Shown: positions 54,713 to 63,943 of the stretch, in pieces
Numbering within the stretch: position 1 is the first letter of the stretch
Layout of the letters: each line of letters begins with the position of its first letter
NCBI GenBank assembly: GCA_963753105.1
Contig: CAVWBD010000001.1
Span: forward strand, 62,001 to 126,000
Source: SZUA-36 sp963753105
GTDB taxonomy: Bacteria; Pseudomonadota; Gammaproteobacteria; Xanthomonadales; SZUA-36
Length of the DNA stretch: 64,000 bases
Direction of reading: 5' to 3'
Notes under the pieces: model-generated
What the model was told of the DNA's origin: nothing
The model's input: only the letters and a program-made list of their open reading frames with translations
The model's database searches: none
Position numbers and translations under genes: made by a program

Positions 54713-55165
54713 TCATATCTCCACGTCTTTGTATTTATCGGTCTTTCGCTCAATCAGCCTTTGCCTGAGCACCGAGATCAATAATAATGCCAGGCCACCA
54801 TAGATACCTACCATAATCAGTTTCGTCCACACAGGCATCTCATTGGTGAAAATAAATGCAAACAGGCCAATACCGGCAATGGCCAGCAGGCCGATGATAA
54901 AGATCAGCCACCCGATACCACGGGTAATTTGCACAGTCGAATCGTCCATCGTTTCCCTCCACTTGTCTTCACCCACTTCACTGAGCGACGCGTTGCCGAT
55001 ACGCTCACGCAATTCTTTCAACCGGGCCAATTCCACGCGGCACGTCTCGCAGCCATCGCAGTGCAGGTTGACCAACTGGCGTTGTTGCTGGGTCAACTCG
55101 CCGTCGATGTAACCTGACAGCAAGGCACCCACATGTTGGCCCGCTATTCCTCTTTCCTCATTCAT
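54713..55165 (-). CDS. anti-sigma factor with zinc-finger (zf-HC2) and membrane anchor
   Basis: The 150-aa protein begins with a zf-HC2 pattern: LLSGYIDGELTQQQRQLVNL then HCDGCETC, with the His/Cys cluster that binds zinc. A coiled stretch follows, and two membrane helices (about 85-105 and 115-135) anchor it. It overlaps the sigma-factor gene by 8 bp (ATGAATGA region), the normal coupling of a sigma with its anti-sigma. It should hold the ECF factor at the membrane until a stress signal arrives. Confidence 0.88.
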   Translation of the reverse strand: MNEERGIAGQHVGALLSGYIDGELTQQQRQLVNLHCDGCETCRVELARLKELRERIGNASLSEVGEDKWRETMDDSTVQITRGIGWLIFIIGLLAIAGIGLFAFIFTNEMPVWTKLIMVGIYGGLALLLISVLRQRLIERKTDKYKDVEI

Positions 55166-55646
55166 CGCTGGTCAGCTCCTTTCTCAAGGCCAGGCGCGCC
55201 CGGTGCAATTTCGACATCACGGTGCCCTGCGGTACATCCAGCACATCGGCAATCTCCTTGTAGCTCAGGTCCATGTAATCGCGCAATACGATAATCTGGC
55301 GTTGCTCGGCAGACAGTCTCGCGAGAGCCGTGTGCAATTCCCGGTCACGTTGTGACAACTCCAGCATTTCTTGTGGGCCCGGACCCGGTTCACTCAAGAC
55401 ATCGATATTGCTATCTGCTGGACGGCGGCGCCTGAGCAGGTCGATACAACCATTTCGCACCACGCGCAAAAACCATGGCGCCAATGGCCCGGTACTGGCG
55501 TCGTAACCACCGCGTTTCCCGAGTGTCTTGACGATTGCGTCCTGTACCACGTCGGTTGCATCATCAGGGTTTCCCAGTATCTGCAGGGCCAGCGCGTGTG
55601 CACCATTGCCTAGTTGTTGGAGTTGTTGCATTTCGTGCTTTTTCAT
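55158..55646 (-). CDS. ECF RNA polymerase sigma factor
   Basis: The 162-aa protein has sigma region 2 (ALALQILGNPDDATDVVQDA, then WFLRVVRNGCIDLLRRRR) and region 4 (ARLSAEQRQIIVLRDYMDLS, then EIADVLDVPQGTVMSKLHRA). Lengths and order fit an ECF factor. It is followed by its anti-sigma and YbjQ genes in one operon. The controlled genes are not evident here. The frame is intact. Confidence 0.92.
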   Translation of the reverse strand: MKKHEMQQLQQLGNGAHALALQILGNPDDATDVVQDAIVKTLGKRGGYDASTGPLAPWFLRVVRNGCIDLLRRRRPADSNIDVLSEPGPGPQEMLELSQRDRELHTALARLSAEQRQIIVLRDYMDLSYKEIADVLDVPQGTVMSKLHRARLALRKELTSDE

Positions 55647-55715
55647 TGGGCTTGTCCTATATACGCACGAACACCCATTTTATTCCCAACCCGTCGCGAC
55701 AGGGCCGGGACCGGT

Positions 55716-56090
55716 TCATTCCTGTTCGTCCGGTGGCACGGATGGCTGGGTCAGGATAAACCCGAACCCGATGGCCACGGTGGCCGTCATCAGGGCCTTG
55801 ACCCACACCGGTGCGCTTGAGAAACCGAACAGGTAGACCATGCTGAGGGCCATGAACAGCATTGCAATGGCCTTTGCACCTGCGGGAATGACGCGGTGGT
55901 CGTGCCACTGCTGCATGGGCGGGCCAAATACCTTGTGGTTGTACAACCAATCGTGAAACCGGTCAGAACTGCGTGAAAAACACCACAATGCCAGCAACAT
56001 GAATGGTGTGGTCGGCAGCACGGGCACAAACGCACCGACGAAACCCAGGCAGAACAGCAAGCAACCCAGAGTGAATAGAAACGGACGCAT
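55716..56090 (-). CDS. DUF454 (YbaN-like) inner-membrane protein
   Basis: The 124-aa protein fits DUF454: GCLLFCLGFVGAFVPVLPTT then PFMLLALWCFSRSSDRFHDW, and HRVIPAGAKAIAMLFMALSM. Three or four helices are expected. Function unknown. It lies upstream of the ECF operon on the same strand, with a 70-bp gap, and next to a MITE. Confidence 0.88.
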   Translation of the reverse strand: MRPFLFTLGCLLFCLGFVGAFVPVLPTTPFMLLALWCFSRSSDRFHDWLYNHKVFGPPMQQWHDHRVIPAGAKAIAMLFMALSMVYLFGFSSAPVWVKALMTATVAIGFGFILTQPSVPPDEQE

Positions 56091-56133
56091 AGTGTTCAGA
56101 GCAATGTGCCACTACGTGATGAAAAGGCCGCTA

Positions 56134-56390
56134 GCCCGAACATTTCACCAGTATCCCGGATGATGGCGCCGAACAGGTACGTCCCGGCGCCGGGCTGGAC
56201 TGAAAGACGTAGCCGTAGCTACGTCTTGAAGGAAGCCCAAGCTGAGGCGTGCCTGGACCAGCCAGGGCCGGGATAGGCCTTGGCTCGGGGACAAACTGTA
56301 CTTGTTGATGATGCCCGTAAAACGCCATAATCCGCTGATGTTCCAATAGCCTGAGAAGAGAGCCAGCGCCGACTGGTGAAATGTTCGGGC
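56134..56390. mobile_element. 257-bp MITE with perfect 19-bp inverted repeats and TA duplication
   Basis: GCCCGAACATTTCACCAGT at 56134-56152 is the exact reverse complement of 56372-56390. A TA dinucleotide directly flanks each end (56132-56133 and 56391-56392), consistent with a target-site duplication of the IS630/Tc1-mariner type. The interior contains hairpins such as GACGTAGC / GCTACGTC and no convincing gene. It lies between the DUF454 gene and eda. Confidence 0.82.
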
Positions 56391-56528
56391 TAAGTATATC
56401 AGCACCAACCAGATCCTTGTGCTTTGCCGGCTCTTTTGACAATCCCCGGTTTTTTTGCCGGAATGGAGGTGTTCGCGAGCCCTGGTTCTGAGCTAATATG
56501 CACCTATAAAATTCAATAGCAGCGGGCG

Positions 56529-57203
56529 GTGGTCACACACCCGGACCACCCGGAAAACGAGGGACAAGCCGTGACAGCAGAAGCCTTTGTCGAGCAATTT
56601 GGGCGCTTGAAAGCCAGTGCCATTTTACGTACCAACGACCAGCAAAAAGCAGCTCTCGCGATGGAAGCCGCGATCCGTGGCGGGTTCAGGATTATCGAGT
56701 TCACGCTCACCATCCCGGGTGCATATGAACTGGTGCAGGAATACTCGCGCCGTGAGGGCCTCATCGTCGGCACCGGCACGGTGATGACCCCTGAAGAAGC
56801 ACGGTTATCGGTAGAGGCCGGCGCACAATTTATCGTCTCACCGGTCATGGATAAGGCGGTTATTCATGCTGCAACCGATCTCGGTGTGGCCAGCATGCCG
56901 GGCACACATACCCCGACAGAGATGCTGCAGGCACAGCGGGCGGGCGCCCAGCTGTGCAAGCTATTCCCTGCCCCGCACGGCGGCCCTGCCTGGGTGCGTG
57001 CCGTACTCGGCCCCATGCCGGATTTGAAAATCGTTCCAACCAATGGTGTGGATGAACATAACGCCGCCGAATGGATTGCCGCCGGTGCATATGCAGTTGG
57101 CTACGTGGCTACTTTATTCGTACCCCACGACATCGCCCGGGGTGACTGGGATGCAATAGAGGCGCGTTCCCGGCGCTGCATCGCGGCAGTAACCGCTGGC
57201 TAA
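56529..57203 (+). CDS. 2-keto-3-deoxy-6-phosphogluconate (KDPG/KHG) aldolase family protein
   Basis: The 224-aa protein is a class I aldolase of the Eda family. The conserved Glu is in IIEFTLTIPGA near residue 59, the Schiff-base Lys in LCKLFPAPHGGP near residue 145, and a phosphate-binding VPTNGV near 168. KDPG aldolase splits KDPG into pyruvate and glyceraldehyde 3-phosphate in the Entner-Doudoroff route; relatives act on other keto-acid sugars. I leave out a gene name because edd is not nearby and the sequence is divergent. The start at GTG 56529 is uncertain; a later one near 56574 (VTAEAFVEQF) is possible. Confidence 0.85.
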   Translation: MVTHPDHPENEGQAVTAEAFVEQFGRLKASAILRTNDQQKAALAMEAAIRGGFRIIEFTLTIPGAYELVQEYSRREGLIVGTGTVMTPEEARLSVEAGAQFIVSPVMDKAVIHAATDLGVASMPGTHTPTEMLQAQRAGAQLCKLFPAPHGGPAWVRAVLGPMPDLKIVPTNGVDEHNAAEWIAAGAYAVGYVATLFVPHDIARGDWDAIEARSRRCIAAVTAG

Positions 57204-57232
57204 CAGTACGTGCCTGTCGCTTATAGGCGCTG

Positions 57233-57418
57233 CTATTTCTGCGTTGGTTTGATCCGTTTCAGCGCATCCCACACGGGTACTGCGGTCAAACCACCGACCA
57301 CACCGGAAACGTACGGGGGCAGACCGAAATTGAACATCCAGTTCCAGAGCAGGTTGATAACAAGGCTGATCAGCACGACAACTACCAGCAAAACCAGGAA
57401 ACGTTTCCAGAAAGACAT
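57233..57418 (-). CDS. small two-helix membrane protein
   Basis: GCGAGG precedes the ATG at 57418. The 61-aa protein has a long hydrophobic helix (FLVLLVVVVLISLVINLLWN) and a second shorter one (about 35-50), ending KRIKPTQK. It lies convergent with the aldolase gene. No family recognised. Confidence 0.6.
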   Translation of the reverse strand: MSFWKRFLVLLVVVVLISLVINLLWNWMFNFGLPPYVSGVVGGLTAVPVWDALKRIKPTQK

Positions 57419-57549
57419 ATTGATACCTCGCAGTATGGTCTCAACTGCATACTAACCCTTCATTGCCAATATGCAAACACGGCTTTTAAGCCGGCCTGCT
57501 TGACAAGCCACTTGCATTCGATCAATCTCCCTGCCATGTCTGCAGGTGT

Positions 57550-57750
57550 CCTTTTGACTGCTCAGTCAAGGGATTAAACGGGAAGACGGTGCACCATCGA
57601 GGTTAATTCCCTTGGGGTAATTCCGTCGCTGCCCCCGCAACGGTAGGCGAAGGTATGGGTCAAGGCAGCCACTGTGCTTATGCATGGGAAGGCGACCTGT
57701 CACTGGCGATGCAAATCGCTCTTCGCGAGCCCGGAGACCGGCCTGTAGTT
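57550..57750 (+). promoter_or_regulatory. cobalamin riboswitch
   Basis: The leader contains the B12-box features in order: AAACGGGAAGACGGTGCA, TTCCGTCGCTGCCCCCGCAACGGTAGG, GCCACTGTGC, a GGGAAGGCGA stretch and a closing GCCCGGAGACCGGCC. This is the adenosylcobalamin aptamer. It stands about 100 bp before the TonB-dependent receptor gene and should switch it off when cobalamin is abundant. Confidence 0.92.
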
Positions 57751-57844
57751 TTTCACTTGTGCTTTCGCGGCGGGCGTGGCGTGTGAGAGATAATTCCTCG
57801 AACACCCACGGTCACAGTCCCAAGCCCTGCCAAGGCGCACAACC

Positions 57845-59830
57845 ATGCGCGATCGGGTGAGATCGCACTGGAAAACGGCAATGGTCAAACAATTCACCAA
57901 GCTTCAGGCAATCCCCGGTTGCTGCATCTTGCTACTGCTGATCAGTCACCAGGTAGTTGCCCAGGAGGCGCTGGAACTCGACACCCTGGTGGTCACGGCG
58001 GGTCTGCAACCTCTTTCTGCCAGGGACGTGGCCAGTTCCATTACGGTCATTACCCGGGAGGAAATCGAGCTGAAACAATACCGGTACCTGTCAGATCTCC
58101 TGCGCGATGTGCCCGGATTTTCCGTCAGCCAGGCAGGTGGGGCCGGTTCACAAACCCAGGTACGCGTTCGCGGGGCAGAGGCCAACCATCTGCTGGTGTT
58201 GATGGATGGTGTACGTGCCAACGATCCAGCCAGCAATGATGAATTCCAGTACCAGCTTGCCCTGACATCCAGTATCGAGCGCATCGAAATCATCCGTGGA
58301 CCACAGAGCGCGACCTGGGGCAGTGATGCAATTGCCGGTGTGATCAATATCATTCGGAACAAAACCGATAGCGGTTCTTTCGTATCAGGCAGTATCGAGG
58401 CTGGCTCATTCGACACGCGCGATGCCAGCCTGGAAGCGGGCTATGCCGGGGATATGTTTCGTGTTGACGCCTGGCTTTCACACCTCGAAACAAACGGCAC
58501 CAACCTGTCGCGCGACGGGAACGAGGCCGATGGCATGGACAACACGAGTGGCAACATTACACTTGGTTTCAACACCGATGACGCGCTGAGCGGCCGCTTG
58601 TCCATCCAGGTGACGGACTCGAGCAGTGAATACGACGACATTGATTATCTTGTGACCGGACTGCCGGTGGACGCCGAGCGCTACACGGATTCGAAGCAGT
58701 CCTTTTTGAGTGGTGAACTGAAATATTCACCGCTGCAACAGCCCTGGTCGGGCAGTTTTTCCGTGCACCGGATGGTATCCGATAACGACAGTTACAGCGA
58801 TAACACCTGGACAGAATCAAGCGCGGCAGAGACCCTTGAGTTCCGTTTGCGCGGTGGTGCAGAACTCGGACAGCAGCAAGGGCATTTGATCAATTTTGCC
58901 CTCGAGCGTGAGCAGGTCGATTTTGCGCAGCGGGGTATTGCCACCCCGTGGGGTGACCCGAACCAGGACCAGTCCTACCACGTCAATGGTCTTGCCCTGG
59001 AGTACGTCGGCAAACCCGTTGACGGTTTGAGCTGGACCATGAGCGCACGCCACGATGACTACAGCGATTTCGAAGATGCCTCCACCTGGCAACTGGCGGC
59101 AGCCTACCAGCTATCCCCTGCCCTGCGTCTGCGTGGCTCCCTGGGCACCGGTTCAAAGGCCCCAACATTCACCGAGCGCTACGGCTATTTTGCCGATCTT
59201 TTTGCCGGCAACCCTAACCTGCAACCCGAATCATCAACTGCCTGGGAAGCCGGTCTTGACCTTGCCTGGTCAGACAACCGCCATTCCCTGCAACTGGCTT
59301 ACTTTAACCAGGACCTGGAGGATGAAATTGACGGTTTTGTATTTGATCCCGACACCTTCATGTTCACGGCCAGGAACAAGCAGGGTGACAGCCATCGCAA
59401 GGGTGTGGAGGTGATTATTGATCTGCAACTGAGTGGGTCGTTCACACTCGGGGCCTCCTACACCTACACGGACGCAAGCGAGGAAGACAACAACGGTCAG
59501 ACGGTTATCGAGGCCAGGCGGCCACGGCACATGGCCGGTGTTTTCTCTGCCTGGTATTTTGCGCAGGAAAAAGGCAGCATCAGCCTGAACCTGGACTACA
59601 ACGGCACGCAGCAGGATGTGTATTATTCGCCGGTGACGTTTGTATCCGAGCGCGTGGAGATGGATGCCTACCTGGTGGCAAACCTGGCCGTCGCCTGGCA
59701 ACTGACCCGGTCACTGGAATTAACCGGCAGGGTCAGCAACCTGCTGGATGAGCACTACGAGGAAATCCTGGGCTTTGTCCGGCCCGGGCGGGCCGTGTAC
59801 GCCGGGCTGCGCGGGAGTTTTGATTTCTGA
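57845..59830 (+). CDS. btuB: BtuB-like TonB-dependent cobalamin receptor
   Basis: The 661-aa protein is an outer-membrane TonB-dependent receptor. A signal sequence (CCILLLLISHQVVAQ) precedes a TonB box (LDTLVVTA) and a plug domain (SSITVITREEIELK, PGFSVSQAGG, RVRGAEANHLLVLMDGVR and IEIIRGPQSATWGSDAIAGV). A 22-stranded barrel follows and ends with GSFDF, the usual C-terminal aromatic. The cobalamin riboswitch upstream makes vitamin B12 the likely ligand. The start may be 57845 or the ATG at 57881 (MVKQFTK). The frame is intact over 2 kb. Confidence 0.92.
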   Translation: MRDRVRSHWKTAMVKQFTKLQAIPGCCILLLLISHQVVAQEALELDTLVVTAGLQPLSARDVASSITVITREEIELKQYRYLSDLLRDVPGFSVSQAGGAGSQTQVRVRGAEANHLLVLMDGVRANDPASNDEFQYQLALTSSIERIEIIRGPQSATWGSDAIAGVINIIRNKTDSGSFVSGSIEAGSFDTRDASLEAGYAGDMFRVDAWLSHLETNGTNLSRDGNEADGMDNTSGNITLGFNTDDALSGRLSIQVTDSSSEYDDIDYLVTGLPVDAERYTDSKQSFLSGELKYSPLQQPWSGSFSVHRMVSDNDSYSDNTWTESSAAETLEFRLRGGAELGQQQGHLINFALEREQVDFAQRGIATPWGDPNQDQSYHVNGLALEYVGKPVDGLSWTMSARHDDYSDFEDASTWQLAAAYQLSPALRLRGSLGTGSKAPTFTERYGYFADLFAGNPNLQPESSTAWEAGLDLAWSDNRHSLQLAYFNQDLEDEIDGFVFDPDTFMFTARNKQGDSHRKGVEVIIDLQLSGSFTLGASYTYTDASEEDNNGQTVIEARRPRHMAGVFSAWYFAQEKGSISLNLDYNGTQQDVYYSPVTFVSERVEMDAYLVANLAVAWQLTRSLELTGRVSNLLDEHYEEILGFVRPGRAVYAGLRGSFDF

Positions 59831-59845
59831 CGGCGTGAAAAGCTG

Positions 59846-60433
59846 CTATCTATCCACTACCAGGTCTTTTAACAGGCCATTGGCAATATCGTAGATCCAG
59901 CCGTGTACGTACAGCTCCTGGCCGCGCTTCCAGGCCGCCTGCACCACCGGCGTATTGCAGACATTACTGACCTGTTCCTTGACGTTCAGCTCACACAACA
60001 AATCGAAACGGCTTTTATCATCCAGGTCTTGCAAACAATCAGCGTGCAGGCGGCTGACGTCTTTCACATGGCACAGCCAGTTCTCGATAAACCCGTGATC
60101 CTGTGTCTGCATCGCCGCATGGATGCCGCCGCAACGGTAGTGCCCGCAAACGATAATGTGTTTGACCTTCAAGACCTCGACGGCGAAGTGGATCACCGAA
60201 AGACAGTTCACATCCGTTTGGCTTACGACATTGGCGATATTGCGGTGAACAAAAATCTCACCCGGCAACATATCGACGATCTGGTTGGCCGATACCCGGG
60301 AATCCGAACAGCCAATCCACAGGTACTCCGGACTCTGCTGCTCGGCCAGGCTAGCGAAAAAACCGGGATTGTTTCGCTCAACAGCTTCCGCCCAGGCCTG
60401 GTTCCGGTCAAAAAGATGTTTCAGTGTTTTCAC
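59846..60433 (-). CDS. can: beta-class carbonic anhydrase
   Basis: I start at the GTG at 60433, because AAGGAGG lies 8 bases upstream; the frame is open eight codons further to another GTG. The 195-aa enzyme interconverts CO2 and bicarbonate. Zinc ligands are in LWIGCSDSRV (Cys) and VCGHYRCGG (His and Cys), with the SDSR Asp-Arg pair. The family's usual opening KTLKHLFDRNQAWAE is right at this start. It ends convergently with the TonB-dependent receptor, with 15 bp between. The frame is intact. Confidence 0.9.
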   Translation of the reverse strand: MKTLKHLFDRNQAWAEAVERNNPGFFASLAEQQSPEYLWIGCSDSRVSANQIVDMLPGEIFVHRNIANVVSQTDVNCLSVIHFAVEVLKVKHIIVCGHYRCGGIHAAMQTQDHGFIENWLCHVKDVSRLHADCLQDLDDKSRFDLLCELNVKEQVSNVCNTPVVQAAWKRGQELYVHGWIYDIANGLLKDLVVDR

Positions 60434-60486
60434 AAACCGGGCCTCCTTGATTGCCACTGCTTCAAGATACTACAAGCTGGCCCCGA

Positions 60487-61461
60487 TCAGTAACCCGCGT
60501 CAAAATCCACCACGTGCAACAAGGGTTCCTGGTTGATGTAGCGATGGTAATTCTCGATAAATATTGCGCTGATATCCCCGGGAAAGCTGAGAGCAGCATG
60601 GTGCGGGGTCACGAACACATTGGGTAATTCCCACAACGGATTGTTTTTCGCCAGGGGTTCCTGCTCAAACACATCCAGCACAGCCCCCCCAATGACACCT
60701 TCGCGAAGGGCTTCAACCAGGTCCTGCTCCACGATAGTGCTGCCCCGCCCGACATTGATCAATACGGCAGTTGGCTTCATCAACTGCAGTTTCCCGGTAT
60801 CGATGAAGCCTTTCGTATGCGCTGTTTCCGGCAAGCTCATAACCAGGTAATCGGGCTCACTCAAGAATTCCCCGATGCGGTCGATGCTAAAAACCGCTTC
60901 GACCTCATTGCACGCCGCACCTGTACGGTTCAGCCCGGTGACACGCAGCCCGAGCTGCCGGAGCTTGCGTGCAATGTGGCGGCCGATTGAACCCAGTCCG
61001 ATAAACCCCACCGTGATATCACGCGAATGGCGGTAAGGCAATTGTTGCCAGCACCGCTTTGATTGGTTCTCCCGCGTCGTGAACACGCCCCGCTCCAGGC
61101 CAAACAGGTAGCTGATAACGTATTCGGTCATCTGCGCACCGAACACGTTCCTGACACCCGTCAGGACATAATCCCTGCGTAATCCGCCCCCGCACAGTGT
61201 GTTCACACCGGCCCACATGGATTGTACCCAGGTGACCTTGTGCGCTTCTTCAATCACCAGGCTGACCATGCGCGGGTCACCAAGAATCATGTTGCAGTCA
61301 GCAACCAGGTCCGCGGCGGCGGCGGTGTCCGTGGCTATGTGGGTTTCGAGCTGTGGCAGATCGGCGGCCTCGACCAGGGCGGCATAATCCGCGGCATTGG
61401 CCGATAAAATAAGCAGCTTGTTTACGGGTTCATTTTTGTGGGGATGGGGATTGGACGGCAC
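60487..61461 (-). CDS. D-2-hydroxyacid dehydrogenase (NAD-binding)
   Basis: The 324-aa protein has the two-domain fold of D-isomer 2-hydroxyacid dehydrogenases. The coenzyme loop is VGFIGLGSIGRHIARKL near residue 155, and the catalytic residues lie in LINVGRGSTIV (Arg), FEQEPL (Glu) and TPHHAA (His) near residue 290. It reduces 2-keto acids such as glyoxylate or hydroxypyruvate. The start is uncertain: the peptide MPSNPHPHKNEPVNKLLILS may really begin at VNKLL. It lies between carbonic anhydrase and FNR on the same strand. Confidence 0.85.
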   Translation of the reverse strand: MPSNPHPHKNEPVNKLLILSANAADYAALVEAADLPQLETHIATDTAAAADLVADCNMILGDPRMVSLVIEEAHKVTWVQSMWAGVNTLCGGGLRRDYVLTGVRNVFGAQMTEYVISYLFGLERGVFTTRENQSKRCWQQLPYRHSRDITVGFIGLGSIGRHIARKLRQLGLRVTGLNRTGAACNEVEAVFSIDRIGEFLSEPDYLVMSLPETAHTKGFIDTGKLQLMKPTAVLINVGRGSTIVEQDLVEALREGVIGGAVLDVFEQEPLAKNNPLWELPNVFVTPHHAALSFPGDISAIFIENYHRYINQEPLLHVVDFDAGY

Positions 61462-61489
61462 GGGTTTTGAACTTGAACGCTGAGGGCCG

Positions 61490-62224
61490 CTAACAGGTGT
61501 CCCGGCGGGCCAGTTCCTTCAGCTTGTCCCGGTCCAGGATGGTGACCTTTTTCCGGTTCACCCGGATGATGTCCGCACTCTGGAACCGCGCCAGCACACG
61601 GCTGATGGTCTCGGTGGCCAGACGCAGGTTGGAGGCAATGTCACGCCTCGACATGCTCAGGTTGAATTCCTTCGAAGAGTAACCACGGCTGGCAAAACGT
61701 CCGGACAGGGAGCACAACAGGCGGGCGATCCTTTCCTCGGCGCTCAAATCAGCCGCACTCGCCTCGAGTTCGGCGATATGCAGACTCATCACGCGGAATA
61801 ATTCTTCCTGCAGTTTTGGCAACTGCCGTGCCATCTCGGTCACCGAGTCAAAGCTCAGGCCACATACCGAACTGGTATCGAGCGCGACCACGTTGGCCCG
61901 GTGGATATTCTCATGAATGGCGTCAAATCCAATGATCTCACCCGGCAAATGGAAACCGAGCACCTGCTCTTCACCGTTCTTGTCGATGACGTAACTCTTG
62001 AAGCAGCCCGCTCTCACTGCCGCGATGGTCTGGAATTTGTCACCCGCGCGGAAAATATGCTCGCCGGGCTGGATCGGACGGGACTTGTTGACGATACTCT
62101 CGAATTGCTCAGTATCACTGGCATTGAGGTTACGCGGCAGGCACAGGTTACCCAGGGTGCACTGGCTGCACGCAACCTGCACACGGTCTGGAAAATAAGG
62201 TTTATTCTGGTTATCCGTGCCCAT
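61490..62224 (-). CDS. fnr: FNR/Anr-type oxygen-sensing regulator
   Basis: The 244-aa protein (start ATG at 62224) is a CRP-FNR regulator with an iron-sulfur sensing N-terminus: VACSQCTLGNLCLPRNL has three of the cluster cysteines, and the fourth is in SSVCGLSFDSV. The cyclic-nucleotide-like domain follows, and the C-terminal HTH reads LSMSRRDIASNLRLATETIS with the family E-x-x-S-R recognition pattern. It should sense loss of oxygen and control hemN and terminal oxidases. hemN lies immediately upstream on the same strand, 81 bp away. The frame is intact. Confidence 0.92.
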   Translation of the reverse strand: MGTDNQNKPYFPDRVQVACSQCTLGNLCLPRNLNASDTEQFESIVNKSRPIQPGEHIFRAGDKFQTIAAVRAGCFKSYVIDKNGEEQVLGFHLPGEIIGFDAIHENIHRANVVALDTSSVCGLSFDSVTEMARQLPKLQEELFRVMSLHIAELEASAADLSAEERIARLLCSLSGRFASRGYSSKEFNLSMSRRDIASNLRLATETISRVLARFQSADIIRVNRKKVTILDRDKLKELARRDTC

Positions 62225-62305
62225 AAAAAGCCAAACCCAACGCCACAAAATTCAACTAAGCGGTGGATTATAGCCTAACAGAGCATTCAGGGTCTGTTAT
62301 CCCTT

Positions 62306-63697
62306 CTAGATGACTTTTGAGTAAGATTTGCCTTGCCGGTCGTTGACCAGGTATTCGTCAAATTTCATGGCTACGGCGCGCAGCAACAGGTGTCCGGTCG
62401 GGGTGACTTCCAGCCCGCGGTCCTTTAATTTGACCAGGCCGTCATCCTGAAGTGGTTTGAGCAACTCCAATTCCGGCGCAAAGTGGTTGGAAAAATCAAT
62501 GTGATATCGCTTCTCGATATCACCGAACCGAACCCTGCCCTGGCACATGATCGCAGAGACAACCGCGCGCCTGATACGGTCCTCGCCACTGAGGCTCAGG
62601 CCCCGCCAGATAGGCAAGGCGCCATCTTTGAGGGTTACCTGCCAGTCGCGGATATCCTTGCGGTTCTGGGCAAAACTGTTGCCCACCTTGCTGATCGCAC
62701 TGACACCCATACCCACCAGGTCTGTTTCGCGGCAGGTGGAATAGCCCTGGAAATTACGCTGCAAGGTACCATCCTTCATCGCCAGCGATAACTCATCGTC
62801 TGGCAGGGCAAAATGATCCATACCGATATAGACATAGCCGGCTTCAACCAGCTTGCCGATGGTCGAGGCCATCAACTGCAAGCGGACTTCGGGACTCGGC
62901 ACGTCATCGGATTTGATCATGCGCTGGGCGCTGAACAGATGCGGCAGGTGTGCGTAGTTGTACACCGACAGGCGATCCGGACGCGCCGTGAGTACCGTGT
63001 CAATCGTCTTCTCGAACGATTTGGCGGTCTGTAGCGGCAGACCATAAATCAAATCCACGGACACCGAGTTGAAACCGTTTGCCCGCGCGTCGTCGATCAA
63101 CTCCAGCGTCTTGTCCCGGTCCTGTTCACGGTTGACGGCTTTTTGCACGGCCGGGTCGAAATCCTGGATGCCCAGGCTGACACGGTTAAATCCAATTTCG
63201 GCCAGGAAGACCAGCCTGTCGCGATCCACCGTACGTGGATCGATCTCGATGGAAAATTCCCTGCTCTGAGACCGGCTCAACAGGAAGCTGGCCGACAGTT
63301 GCTCCATGATCGCCTTGATCTGCTCGTCATCGTGATAGGTCGGTGTCCCGCCGCCGAAGTGCAACTGGATAACCTGCCGGTCTGCATCGAACAGTTCGCC
63401 CTGCATCCGGATCTCCTGTTCCAGGTACTGCAGGTAGGTGTTCGCACGTTTCGTGCTCTGCGTAACCTTCTTGTTACAGGCGCAGTAGTAGCAGAGCTGC
63501 TTGCAAAACGGCAGGTGCACGTACAGTGACAAGGGCCTGGGAATCAGGTCGTCGTTACTGTTCTGGACATGACGCTGGTAAGCCTCTGCGTCAAAACCCT
63601 CGTGAAACTGTAAAGCGGTCGGATAGGAGGTATAACGAGGCCCAGCCAAGCCGTACTTGCTTATCAGCTCTGTTGGAAATGACTTCTTTATACCCAT
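62306..63697 (-). CDS. hemN: oxygen-independent coproporphyrinogen III oxidase
   Basis: The 463-aa radical-SAM enzyme makes protoporphyrinogen IX without oxygen. The iron-sulfur loop VHLPFCKQLCYYCACNKK has the CxxxCxxC pattern near residue 62. The family's opening YGLAGPRYTSYPTA, the LHFGGGTPTYHD substrate motif and YIGMDHFALPDDEL are all present. It pairs with fnr downstream, the usual low-oxygen arrangement. The frame is intact. Confidence 0.94.
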   Translation of the reverse strand: MGIKKSFPTELISKYGLAGPRYTSYPTALQFHEGFDAEAYQRHVQNSNDDLIPRPLSLYVHLPFCKQLCYYCACNKKVTQSTKRANTYLQYLEQEIRMQGELFDADRQVIQLHFGGGTPTYHDDEQIKAIMEQLSASFLLSRSQSREFSIEIDPRTVDRDRLVFLAEIGFNRVSLGIQDFDPAVQKAVNREQDRDKTLELIDDARANGFNSVSVDLIYGLPLQTAKSFEKTIDTVLTARPDRLSVYNYAHLPHLFSAQRMIKSDDVPSPEVRLQLMASTIGKLVEAGYVYIGMDHFALPDDELSLAMKDGTLQRNFQGYSTCRETDLVGMGVSAISKVGNSFAQNRKDIRDWQVTLKDGALPIWRGLSLSGEDRIRRAVVSAIMCQGRVRFGDIEKRYHIDFSNHFAPELELLKPLQDDGLVKLKDRGLEVTPTGHLLLRAVAMKFDEYLVNDRQGKSYSKVI

Positions 63698-63943
63698 ACC
63701 TTGCTTCCCCGACTGCTTAGACGGACAGGGATGCGTCCTCCGTTTTCAAACAGTAAACCCGGTCTTTATGCGGAAAAATCATCGTGATTATTCCGGGTTT
63801 TGCCCTGTTAAACCTGTCAAATATGACAACTAACCTGTGCAGCGCACGTTATCACCGGGCCATACGGTCACAAATGACTCAGGTCAAGATTTTCCGAGGA
63901 ACGCCTATTTACAGCCATTTGCGGCGCAACAAAGCAATATTTT

